This document shows, piece by piece, positions 1 through 10,164 of a stretch of 64,000 bases of DNA. The translations under genes and the position numbers were made by a program. This stretch comes from Sipunculus nudus (lineage: Eukaryota > Annelida > Sipuncula > Golfingiida > Sipunculidae): positions 6,906,576 to 6,970,575 of the forward strand of contig CM049309.1 of assembly GCA_026874595.1 (NCBI GenBank), written 5' to 3'. Under the pieces are notes generated by a model, which saw only the letters and a program-made list of their open reading frames with translations, was not told where the DNA came from and did no database searches. Position 1 is the stretch's first letter. Each line of letters opens with the position of its first letter.

Positions 1-425
1 TATATAGGACAGGGAACATTACATTGAGTCTAGGGAACATTGCAATTTGGGTACATAGGGACTGAGAAACATATTGACTGGGGAATATATGGACATGGAA
101 TTATAGGGAACAAAGGGAATAAGGGTATATGGAAAGGGGAACATCTCTAGTGAATGGGGAACACATACCTCAAATCAAAGAACTTTAGCTCTAGTGGGGA
201 ACGTATGGACATGGGAACATAGTGAATGGGGAACACAGGACCTACCCAAAATCAAAGTCCTTTAGCTCCAGTTGGGAATATATAGACAGGGAAACAGTGT
301 GAATGGGAACACAGGGCCTACACTGAACCAAAGACCTTTAGTTCCAGTGAGGAACATATGGACAGGGGAACATAGTGAATGGGGAACACAGGGCTGACCC
401 CAAATCAAAGACCTTTATTTCTGAA
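1..425. repeat. Tandem repeat, 72-76 bp unit
   Basis: Units begin at about 159, 231, 307 and 383 with GAACACAGG or a variant, followed by CAAA-CAAAGACCTTTAG-TCCAGT and GGAACATATGGACAGGGG. More diverged copies run back to position 1, so the array extends beyond the left edge. No coding potential. Confidence 0.85.
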
Positions 426-2299
426 CTTCAAGGCACCATATGTTAAACCCACTGGAGAACTTTCCTGACTTGAGTCACAGGTGCGGGAGATATAACAATT
501 TTGGGACAAACAAGATCCTTTTAGTGAAGAAAAACCCTTTAATCTCTCTTAATTTTATTAACCATTGGGACATAAATGCTCTTGACAGCCATAACAGGCC
601 AACAGAAACACCTGTGCCAATGTATGGAGAGTAATTAGTTCTGGTAACCTGATCAAGTGTACACTGTTTGACATATTAATACTGGAATATGACACCCGAT
701 TTGGATCAAATTTTAATTATTGCATGTAAATGCTGAGGATATCAAAGCCACATATACTTAAAACTAGCATATATAAAAGTAAGTTAATCATTTTCAAGTC
801 TGGATTATATGGTTGTTCAAGGGTCCTTTCTATTGTTAAGTTGCAAGTTCATTAAAGTAAAGTAAGATGATAACTCGGAACAGTATCAGTATGAAGCATG
901 TTCACTTCATACCCAGTTCACATTCTCTCAGCTGTTAAAGTCTGTTCCACAGTTATTGGCTCATCAAAATGTGTTTATCTTTTGTTAAACTCACATTTAA
1001 GCTGCAATGGAGGAATTTGACTTATTACTAACCAAAACCATACTTAGAATATTTAGTAATTCATCAGAATCAGTATCTGAGAAAACAGTCTATTTTTACA
1101 ACTTCTCAACCAATCTGATGAAGTCTAAGTTCACTGGTCACATGCTAAAACTACTACATTTAAAAGCTGCTGATTGGTTGTTGAGTGTCATAAATATTCT
1201 AAACAATGTAACTGTCAAAGTGAGGCTGCTAACCCATGACACAGGCCATGTCACTTGGCCAAAAGATTCAGAAGAAACAAAAGGTTGTAAAATATAAATG
1301 TTGGTTTTTGTTTTGTAGTTTTACATGTCATATTTGTCCTTTGCTCCCTCATCAGCTTTAGTGTCAAATTGTTTGATAATATTTAAGTTTAAGAGAATAA
1401 TCATCAATTTTTGATGGGCTCCCTCAGGTGGAGCAGACTGTAACTGTATTTCCTATACAATGCGTATCATGAATTTACACATGAAGTGCAGTTAAAAAAC
1501 ACTAGAGGGTACTCAATAGAGACCAAATACCTCCTCCAGGGTAAAAGACCTTGATGGAAAAAGATATGTCAGTTCACAAGTTCTTTGTTTTGGGATTTGT
1601 AGCTTGGTCACTCTAATTGTGAGCAAACCTTCTGACCATTAGACCAGAAGATTGGCCAAATAATCTTTTGCTTTAATGTTAATAATCCCAGGTGATTCTT
1701 TACATTATTTATGGTGGAATAACTATGATTTTTCAAGGAAGAGATTATCTTAGATCGGAAAAAAAATTAATTATTAATCCTGTTTAAACAGACTTGGATA
1801 AAAACATAACCTCCTTGATAATGGCTAGAATAACAGTAAAAACTTATTTATATTTCAGTATGTACAAGCTTGGAATCAGCCATCAGTGCTCTGTGTGTGT
1901 GTGGATAAAGAAGGTTACTCTTTATATGTATACAGTGTTACAGGATTTAAAATATGGGGGCTCAGGCTCAAAGCAGTGAGGGGTAGGATGTAGAAAAAAA
2001 ATTAATATTCAGGCTTTTAAGGTGCACCCTGGTGTTGAAAATGGTGTGAGATATAAATTCTTGTACTGTTTTTCATTATTGCTCTATCTTCTTGCTTTTT
2101 ATAGGCTGAAAAAAGAGCATACCTCCCCCTCCTCAATCTGTCCCTGATTGAAAAACCATCCAAGCAAAACCATCACAGCACACAGTCTCAGTACCTCTCT
2201 TTGAGCTTTTTAACACCTGGTTATGGTTTTGTGTGTTAGTAAACACAGTCTACATGTGTATGTTTACAATAACAAGGCCGTTTAACCAGAGGTCCATAT

Positions 2300-2490
2300 G
2301 CTGACTAGCGTCATATCAACCCTCTGGCATTATGACCAGATTACTGGCACCAGAGTGTCATTAAATCCAAGTCTGAGGAACGCATTATAAGGCCTTATGA
2401 AGATGCAAATATTTTCGTCATTTCTGACAAAGCTTCATGGCCTACCAGTACACTGTCAATCAACATAAACCAGACCAATCGTTAGCATTT
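2300..2490 (-). repeat. Dispersed repeat, inverted partner of 5655-5830
   Basis: The reverse complement of this stretch matches 5655-5830: shared blocks include CTGGTTTATGT, TAGGCCATGA, AAATGAC-AAAATATTTGCAT and GTTCCTCA. Divergence suggests an old interspersed element. Its ends are not defined. Confidence 0.65.
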
Positions 2491-2591
2491 TTCGTGTACT
2501 TCCTGATAATACCATACATGAGTGATAAAAGTTCCTTTTTAACCTAGTACATTGGTAAACCCCTAAGCATGTTAGTTTAATTTGTGACCGC

Positions 2592-2616
2592 ATGAAGACA
2601 AGCATGGCTCACACAG
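2592..2616 (+). CDS. Speculative upstream coding exon
   Basis: A short GC-richer patch carries ATG at 2592 (MKTSMAHT) and reaches GTTACA at 2617 with one base left over, the phase needed by the exon at 3907 (would give Asp). The donor is weak and the peptide has no homology; a start exon left of the window is as likely. Only phase and composition support this. Confidence 0.15.
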
Positions 2617-3906
2617 GTTACAGGACGCAGGCGGCTTGCAGGCGACCAGTGTCCATGGAGGCAGTGTTTCAGTTTGGGTTGTTAGCTCGCATGTATACTA
2701 TTGAGTAAATTCATTATTTTAGCATGATATTGAGATTACGGGCCGTTTTCCCACAATATGAATGCAACCTGATGCAAGACCACTGCGATACAATCATCAA
2801 TATAATTTGAATCACGACTCGAGTAGGCTTACCAACCCAGTTATCTGATTGACTACTGAGTCAGGTTGTCACGACTATATGCTGACCAGAGGTCCATATA
2901 CGCATATATGCACGATATACTTGCATATGCTCGACAGATCCTACACAAAGAGTAGTCCAGACTAGTCCATACTGATAAATTTGCTTGATGTACATTACAG
3001 TTAATGGGCTGAATTTAAATTCATTGTAGAACCTGTCGCAGTAGATTTGTACAATAGATCCAGGAGCCTCGGCCAAAAATGACACGGATAGCACAGGTCA
3101 TTTATTGGGCCTCAGGCCTGAGTCAATGCAAACATGCCATGCTTCAGCCAGCAGAAACATGTATCACAATTTTTTAGCCATGGGCATCTCCTGATTGACT
3201 GGTGTTGCAGCCTAGGTGGTGCACAGAGGCCCCATACTGTGTTGACACCTGTGACTGCACCCTGTCCACTGTTTTTAACACTCGAGTACAGGAGTAAGCC
3301 AAAAGTTACAGCACAATATTTTGGCTGGTACCAAGTAATTTCAAAGAGGAGATGCTATTTTTTGTGTTAATTCAATTTGCTTTATAGGGGATCAGGTCCT
3401 TTTAATGTGATAACTGTTAATTTAAGACCACAGATGATTATAATTCAAACCGGTATAATTTAAAAAAAAAACAGAAATAGACCTTCAGTTTTTGCCACAA
3501 ACAATTGTGCTCTTCGCCCAGAAACAAAAGGAAAGGTAGGGTTGTTGTTGAAGAACAGTTTTTTAACACCTACCTGCTATGACTGCTTGGGTTGTGTGTT
3601 CTCCAGAAGGCTTTGGATAAGTCCATGAAACTGAACAGCCACAAAAACCAGGAATACAAACTGTGAAGCCTGATGAGGTCACCATATCTTGTAAGATCAG
3701 ACCAAAAAGCCTGTGCTTTAACCTGTGAAGTATGTAGACAACATGATTTTGTTGTATGCTTGATGTTAACTGTGCATGTATCTCACATACATTGAAATAT
3801 GTTAAATGTGAGTTAAATGTTCAAAGTCCTCTAGTGGTGCATGTTATGTCACATATTGACCCTCTTATTTATATCCTGTTTCTACACCTTATGATGACTG
3901 TTTCAG

Positions 3907-4067
3907 ATAAAATCAGACGGGGCAAGCGTGATGGGACTCCGGAGAAGCCTACCACGCCGTCAGCGTCTGACACGATGCAGGAGGAAGGACGGCCAGGATC
4001 AAGCAAGAACGTCATCATGAATCCCGAGATAGAAGCGCTGGCAATAAAACCTGGAGAGCTCCAGAAG
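3907..4067 (+). CDS. MYCBPAP: MYCBPAP exon: charged N-terminal region
   Basis: Acceptor is a pyrimidine-rich stretch ending TTTCAG at 3906; donor is GTAAGT at 4068. The exon begins at codon position 2, so an upstream exon must supply one base; it ends in phase 0. It encodes a basic, proline/serine-rich stretch (KIRRGKRDGTPEKPTTPS) then EIEALAIKPGELQK, matching the ILALAIKKEDL segment of vertebrate MYCBPAP. Base composition is clearly richer in GC than the flanking intron. The true start codon is upstream and not identified. The last 57 nt are duplicated at 4208-4264. Confidence 0.85.
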
Positions 4068-4200
4068 GTAAGTTAATATATATATATTGTGTTTGTGTGT
4101 GTGTGTGTTATGCACTGTGTGTAGGTGTCATATTTCTACATGATTACTGTATGTAACACTGTGAGCAGAGTTTAAGTTTATATTAATTCTTAGTACACAG

Positions 4201-4264
4201 TAAAGATGTCATCATGAATCCCGAGATAGAAGCGCTGGCAGTAAAACCTGGAGAACTCCAGAAG
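4201..4264 (+). pseudogene. Duplicated 3' end of the 3907-4067 exon (pseudo-exon)
   Basis: The 57 nt from 4208 repeat the end of the first recognised exon with a few substitutions (ALAVKPGELQK instead of ALAIKPGELQK) and keep a donor-like GTTAGT at 4265. The following intron bases (TATTATGCACT) also resemble those after the first copy, so the duplication spans the exon/intron border. An AG at 4199-4200 could act as an acceptor but leads directly to TAA in phase 0, so inclusion after 4067 would stop translation. It could only serve as a separate first exon from the ATG at 4214. Confidence 0.7.
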
Positions 4265-5157
4265 GTTAGTTATATTGTCTGTGTATTATGCACTTTGTGA
4301 AAGTGTAGTTAAAAAGTAGTTCAAGCAAATTTCTGAGGTTCTATTTCTTCTTTTTAGTGTATGAGACATTGATAATGATGGAGCTAGGGACCTTCAGCTC
4401 CAAATTTTAATGCCTTAACCACTAAGCTACATCCTACCCTTACAAAACTCACACCCCTGTATAACTGTCAGTGGTATATGCATAATTTTCACATGCAGCC
4501 TGTGATATATAGGTACTAGTGTTTACGCAAAATGGCAGCCCTCATATCCTGTAGAAATAAACATGTCGCAGTTTGATAAGGGAGAAGGTTGAGACACAGT
4601 AGTACTCCGAAGACAGCATCTAGGTGAGTATCTCTGTGGAGAGGAGTTTGTTGGCAGTTAAACGGGATGTGTATTGGCAAAGTTTAAAGTGGTGTTACGC
4701 TGTTTTTGGACCACACCCAACTCAAATTATAGTAGGATTATTAATATGTTCTGCTCCTCTTTCATACCTGAGTGAATTGATTAGTTGTATTAATCATTAT
4801 TATTATAAATTATTATAAATTTAATTTTATTAAGAAGAACATGATTACCATACCTGTACTGTAATGATATCTCCAGCCCGTTTGAGAAACTTCGGTGAAT
4901 TATTCATCATGAGACCGCTGAGGAGAAATGGGCTGACGTCTTGTAGGTTTGCCAGCACCAGATAACATGGTGGCAATACAAGTTTAATGATTCCATCTTT
5001 ATAAAGTGCCTGGAGCCAGATTAATCAGGGCTCCCGCTTGTTTTAATGGGTGAACTCTTCATTAAATATGTATCTGAGGCCTCCAGACCTGTAGACATCC
5101 TTTACTTATAGTTTGATCAATAAGTACTAGTTGCATCACCACCTTTACATTACGACG
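4265..5157. other. Intron and upstream flank of the alternative first exon
   Basis: Apart from the tRNA-like fragment at 4360-4440, nothing recognised. 4800-5157 would hold the promoter of the alternative first exon at 5158. No clear TATA box or initiator could be assigned. Confidence 0.4.
4360..4440 (-). repeat. tRNA-like SINE fragment
   Basis: Read on the minus strand this begins GGATGTAGCTTAGTGGTTAA, an A-box-like tRNA 5' half. The B-box part is degenerate. It lies in the intron between the duplicated pseudo-exon and the alternative first exon. Confidence 0.45.
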
Positions 5158-5259
5158 ATGGCTTCTAAGCAAGAAACACCGCAGGATATCAAATCTTCTA
5201 ATAAGGCCAAGGAGTTTCAGCCTCTCAAAATTGCAGGACCCATGCGACGTAAAGTACGG
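5158..5259 (+). CDS. MYCBPAP: Candidate alternative first coding exon of MYCBPAP
   Basis: An ATG at 5158 opens 34 codons (MASKQETPQDIKSSNKAKEF, then a short PMRRKVR tail) ending exactly at a consensus GTAAGT donor at 5260, in phase 0, so it splices in frame to the exon at 8168. An in-frame TAG at 5128-5130 lies upstream, and no pyrimidine-rich acceptor precedes the ATG; this favours a transcript start exon over an internal one. It would replace the charged N-terminus encoded at 3907-4067. A cassette internal exon with the weak acceptor at 5129-5130 is the alternative reading. Confidence 0.55.
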
Positions 5260-5654
5260 GTAAGTTTAAGCTTGATGTAGCCATGAATACACGATTCAGT
5301 AAGCATTTATATATGATGCTGGTATGCATAACTTGAGTTGTGATACAAGCCATATGGAGGAATACATTGCATTCATATTGTGGTAAGCAGTCCATAGCCA
5401 CATTAGGCTATGAATGATGAATTAACACAAAAGAATACATTTCAACTCAAAACCCAGACTGAAACTGTCTCTATGGTAATTAGTCATTCACTGTATCACA
5501 TACAAGTTGGCTGCTACCTGTAACTCATGTGAGCCATGCTTGTATTCATGTGGTCAGAAATTCAACAAACATGCCAAGGGATTTACCAATATGCTGAGTT
5601 AAAATGGAATTTTTCTTGCTTATGGTAGGTGTTGTTAGAAAGAATACTACAAAA

Positions 5655-5830
5655 GATAAGGATTATTCTGGTTTATGTCAATTGACAACATACCTGTAGG
5701 CCATGAGGCGTTGTCAAAAATGACAAAAATATTTGCATCCTCATAGAGCCTTAAAGCGTGTTCCTCATTGAAGGATGTCACGTCAGTCTGACAGCCAATA
5801 CCCTGGTTATAGTCTATCTAAAAATGGCAC
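5655..5830 (+). repeat. Dispersed repeat, inverted partner of 2300-2490
   Basis: Matches the reverse complement of 2300-2490 along its length (CTGGTTTATGTCAATTGACA, TAGGCCATGAGG, ATATTTGCATCCTCAT, GTGTTCCTCATTG). The rest of 5260-6147 is intron with nothing else recognised. Confidence 0.65.
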
Positions 5831-6147
5831 TCACCTTGATAATGCCTTGTAGGATAGACATTCAACCAGATTTATTTTTCAGAACAAGATCTTGGATTCA
5901 ATCCCTAGAAAAGGAACACTTGTTCAGGGAACACTCGCCTATGGAATTCTGACCTTGACTGGTCTAAGTAATAAGTTTTCCCTAGAAAAGTTTACCTCAA
6001 CCTTTCAACACAAGTTACTTATGAAGGATTAGGTCAGTTTTTAGCCTGGTATCAGGGTTCTGCTCTGATACATGGGTAAATGTTGTAGTATCTGAATCTA
6101 TGAACAGAAAATATGACATTCTTCAGGGTACATAACTGTGCAGTTTT

Positions 6148-8060
6148 TAGCTCAGCTGACTATAAGTCATCTGAGCTATAGTCGTGGTCCGTTGTCCGTC
6201 CGTCTGTCCGTCCGTCTGTCCGTCCGTCCGTAGATGTGGCACGTTTTGAAACCGTAAGACCTAGGAATCCAAAATTCAGCATAATATTAGATGTCCCCAA
6301 GATCTCCTACCAAGCCGAAAACTGGGTCTTTGCGACTTCATTCCTTTGAGAAATTAAGGAAAAACCTCATTTTTTTATTAAAATCCTATTTTCACACTTC
6401 AGGACTGCCTAATATCAAAACCACTCATCTGTTTTTCCTCATATTTACCATAAATATTCTTCTATATAGTTCCTATGTACATGCCAGAAATTAAGTCTGT
6501 TAAGTATAAATTCTTTTAAGTTATGGGCCCAAACATAATGGACTTTGTAAAAAATCAGGAAAAATATTTACTCACTTAACATGAACAATTTTGAAACTAG
6601 ACTCTATTTTCCCAAGTATATAACTATGTTTAATTAAGATTCAATTGTTTACCCAAAATTAGATCTAAATTTTGTAAATTTTTTAAGTAATTAGCATAAA
6701 AATAAAATTAGTACCTTAAATTTTGCCCAACTTTGACCATGGCACGTTTTTTTCCTGTAAGTACCATTGATTTAATTTTCACAGCATGTAAACATAAATA
6801 TTTAATTTGTTTAAATCTGAAATTTGGAAGTAAAAGCTTGAAAATTAAGCTAGTTATTGATTTTTTTCTTGAGGCTCTATTGTAGTCATTTGCTATGATT
6901 ACAGAATACAGATGCAGGGTCCCACTCCAGGTCACTGGAAGTCAGCTATGCCAGGGTTTCTGATTTGTTACAGTCAGTGGGGGAGATCCCCTGCTGTGAC
7001 AGGTGTACAGTTATTCTCATATCACCACACCAATCACCCCCCCCCCCCCTCCCCCCACCCCCGCAAACCCAACCCACCAAGTGTTATGCAGTATTGTTAT
7101 TGTTTTCACTGTATCTCCTTAATTGTAATGCTGTTTCCACTCTGATATGCAAAAACTTTCCTTGAAAAAGTAATTCAAGGTGTAATCCAGAAGATGCAAT
7201 GTTGTGTAATGTAGCATTTTTAAAGAAATCATTTTTCTTTTAAATGATTTTACCAATCATAATGGAACCCATCAGTATGCTGAAATTATGATAAAATATG
7301 AAGCACATTATGGATAAATAAAGACACAATTAAAAATTGTGAAATCTAAATCAAGTATTTTTTTTAGATATTTATTGTTTTGCAGATTTAAAAGATATAT
7401 TTTTGTGGTAAAAAATAAATAAACATTTGTATGCATGATGTGGTGTTATCTGACAAGATTGAGATTTATGATGATGCAATTGAGAATTATGAATCAACTT
7501 TTATATTTAGATATATATTTGTTATATTGAAAATGTATAGAAATATAAACTTAAATTAAAAAAAAATTGATGTGATAAAAAAATGAGGATTTATTACAAA
7601 CATTTGTTCTTTATTTTCCTGCATCAGCAGAATTTGAGATCAGGCTTTGTTTGCCATGTTTTATGTTGTTAATTAGTTATATTTCAACTGTATACATTTC
7701 ATAAAAAAAAAACATATATTTAATAATATATATTATACAAAAAAAGATTTGATTGAACAAATGTGTAACCTACTGAAATGTCAACAGTTAATCGAAAAGC
7801 CAACTAATGATAATGGTAATTGTACAGATCATTTGTTAAAAAACTGCTCACATGCTTCAGTTTCAACATTAGGAAACACATGGTCAGGTCACAAAATATT
7901 ATTTGCAACAATTTCTTGCTCATCAATACAAACCAATCATATAAACCAACCATGGCCTTTATTACCTCTTCCTCTTACACTTTATCTCCATTTGATATTA
8001 TTTTAGATTTTTACCTTCAAGGTTAACGTCAGCTGAGCACAGTGACCCATAGGTCCCTTG
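6148..8060 (+). mobile_element. Helitron/Helentron-like non-autonomous element, family 1
   Basis: Begins TTAGCTCAGCTGACTATAAG with a 5' hairpin (AGCTCAG...CTGAGCT), followed by a (GTCC/GTCT)n tract at 6195-6235. Ends at a hairpin GACC-CATA-GGTC followed by CCTTG|TT at 8057-8060. Such ends (palindrome just before CTTG/CTAG at a T) are typical of molluscan non-autonomous Helitrons/Helentrons. Body is AT-rich with a poly-C run near 7030. Homologous along its length to 10165-12991. No transposase or helicase frame. Confidence 0.65.
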
Positions 8061-8167
8061 TTTTCATTTTTCATGAATTAAACTTCATCATAATTCTATC
8101 AGAAGTGTTGCCTCCTTATTATACTATACACTGGTGTTTTCATTTCAGAATATTTCATATTTTTCAG

Positions 8168-8277
8168 GTACGGGAGCCCAGGCCTCCGTCTGATAAGAGA
8201 AAGTCTCCAGCAGTAATGCCAGTCGTTGTGAGAAAGCTCAAACCAGCCTCTGAGCTGGAGAAGCCCACACCTAGAAT
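8168..8277 (+). CDS. MYCBPAP: MYCBPAP exon: VxRKLKP segment
   Basis: Acceptor TTTTTCAG ends at 8167, donor GTAAGT at 8278. Starts in phase 0 and ends after two bases of a codon. Encodes VREPRPPSDKRK followed by VVVRKLKPASELEKPTPR, equivalent to the FIIRKLKPMDPRRK segment of the human protein. It joins in frame to the exon ending at 4067 and equally to the alternative first exon ending at 5259. Confidence 0.9.
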
Positions 8278-8309
8278 GTAAGTATAAGAGTATAACAGAA
8301 AGTAATGTA

Positions 8310-8502
8310 CAGTAAACCTCTCTATTATGGACCCTGATAGGACCTTGGTTTTAATTTAATTTTAAATAAAGGTGCCCATATAATAGGTTATTAGCCTCAG
8401 TCTGCTGCACACTGGACTGCTTCAGGTAACCATCATAGAGAGGTGCCCATTGTAGAGAGGTGCCCATTGTAGAGAGGTGCCCTTGAAATAAAGATTTCCC
8501 TG
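8310..8502. mobile_element. pogo-like MITE with internal 17-21 bp repeats
   Basis: Flanked by TA and bounded by CAGTAAACCTCTCTATTATG at the left and TTTCCCTG at the right, the CAG...CTG ends of pogo/Tigger-type MITEs. A short repeat (TAGAGAGGTGCCCATTG) occurs three times at 8434-8486. Related elements lie at about 45409 and at 59083. Confidence 0.6.
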
Positions 8503-8778
8503 TATACCTGTTTATTAAAGAAAAAGGTTGTTCTTAAGGAACATTTTAACACTCAGAGTCACAGACAGAAGTTGGAACACAATGTGAGAATCTCAGACTT
8601 GATACAGAAGTGCTTGAGTCTGTGTTTTAAATTTATTCAGAAATACTTATTACTGATAATGTTAATTTTACTGTTAACAGTGAAATGGTGCACTTTTAAA
8701 TTATCTTACATTTGTTTTCTGTGTATTATATTTCGCATTCCAAGATGTGTTATTTTTCATACTGCTGTAAATTTGTAG

Positions 8779-8837
8779 GGTCACTGTTGCCAGGCCAGCT
8801 CCCTATGATGCCCCACTGAAGCCTATTGACTATACAG
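8779..8837 (+). CDS. MYCBPAP: MYCBPAP exon: ARPA...KPIDYT
   Basis: Acceptor TTTGTAG ends at 8778, donor GTATGT at 8838. Takes two bases from the preceding exon to complete Met, then VTVARPAPYDAPLKPIDYT, and ends with one base of the next codon. Corresponds to the LVARPANPDEATKPLDYS segment of vertebrate MYCBPAP. Phase agrees with both neighbours. Confidence 0.9.
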
Positions 8838-8871
8838 GTATGTATAAAAACATTATAAAAATACCAGCTTC

Positions 8872-9275
8872 TGTGGTGTATATTTAGAGCACAGGACTCA
8901 AAGCTGGGAGATAGTGAGTTCAAATATCAGCCGAGGAGCAACAAGATTTTCACAGTCAGACAGTACCCAGTGTGAGTGCTCTGCAGGCTTAATCACCCTT
9001 GTATCACTCACAAATGAGTGTGTCTTTGGGGGATTTCTTGATGTTATGACCCAGCAATGGGAAGGATTACACACCCTGGACCCACAGGTCTGGTAGACAC
9101 AGGGCCTAGATGACACCAGGGTACAAAATAATAAGATATGAAGCGAGTGCTACTGCCCTGTAATGCAGTCCAAAACCAAACTGGAACTCTACAAATGTAC
9201 AAACACAGATTAAGAATTAGAAAAGCCAGCTTAAAAATGGAAGTGGTAACCACCACCCCCTGAAAAAAAGGAAAA
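8872..9275 (+). repeat. tRNA-derived SINE, family A, near full length
   Basis: Starts with a tRNA-like head (TTTAGAGCACAGGACTC, B-box-like GAGTTCAAATATC), then a central part containing TGACCCAGCAATGGG and ACACCCTGG-CCCACAGGT, and ends in an A-rich tail near 9265. Related copies: 16790-17020, 25228-25470, 35211-36890 (split) and 43160-43470. Shared order of blocks shows a family; no target duplication defined. Confidence 0.75.
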
Positions 9276-10164
9276 GAAAAAAAATTTATCTCTGCTTTTG
9301 TGTGTCAAGGTGTACACCAAAGATATTTTACTCGCTTTGCAGACAGGTATACACACCAAAAACTAGAAATTTGCATTCTAAGGAACGCAAGCCTCTGCCA
9401 TGTAGGCGGTCTATTCTGGGATGCTCCCAAAACTATGTTTGGATTCACTTATTTTGTCCATATTCCCAGGATCAATTGTGCATAAGTGGCTGTACATTTG
9501 TGAATATTCCTTTACAATGTTCCTGAATTTTAATCATGTCCCTGAATCTAAATGTCCCAGATCCACACCTAAATCTAATTGATTCTTCATCAGCCAATTC
9601 CAAAAATGCCCTTAAAATTTCACGCCATTCTGTTCATGATTGTGCGAGTTATTATGTGAACAAACAGACAAACGCAAGCAGGGATGAACACATAACCTGA
9701 ACACAAAAATGTTTTTCAGTGTAATGGTCTAAACCATAAAATGTAAACTCTATCAGCAATAATAAAGTTTTAGCTCACTTCTTGATGGTATGATGTATTT
9801 GATGTATTTCCTTTAACCGCACTCTTGAGTGATGGATAATCCGTTCCATCCATCTTTTTCTGCCCTCAGACATACATGAACAATTAATGTGCCACACAAT
9901 ATCTCAAAAATCTTATCTCATGTTTATTTCTCACTAATATAGCTGCTGTATCTTAAAGTTCTCCCCCAGTAATAATGTTTTGGTAAAACTTTCCTAGTTT
10001 TCTTATGATTCAAAAAGTTTTCAAATGACTAACATAATTTTCCTAGGGTAGAACTATCTATAAAGTCACTTAAATCCACTATAGTTGTAGTGTATGATGT
10101 ATGCATCTTTATACTCAAGAATGTAAAGATACTTTACATCAAGTTTCAAAATTCTCAAATGTAT
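9276..10164. other. Intron, with a possible dispersed-repeat tail at 9540-9720
   Basis: 9600-9715 (TGCGAGTTATTATGTGAACA, then CAGACAAACGC) resembles 3' ends of repeats common in molluscs; I cannot class it. The family 1 Helitron copy ending at 12991 may begin near 9769 (TTTTAGCTCAC). Nothing coding recognised. Confidence 0.4.

Larger units (their letters stand above)
426..3906. other. Upstream flank, no confident gene
   Basis: Short open frames (for example 1007-1297 and 3134-3370) lack start context, homology or coding composition. The motif GACCAGAGGTCCATAT or a one-base variant occurs near 2285 and 2884. A GC-richer patch at 2585-2720 might be a promoter or first exon. Otherwise AT-rich sequence with nothing recognised. 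Confidence 0.6.

Noticed and set aside
7020-7060. Poly-C tracts as structured (i-motif/G-quadruplex) elements
   Set aside because: They occur at equivalent places in repeat copies (also 12090 and 12870) and look like simple expansion inside the element; no further evidence.
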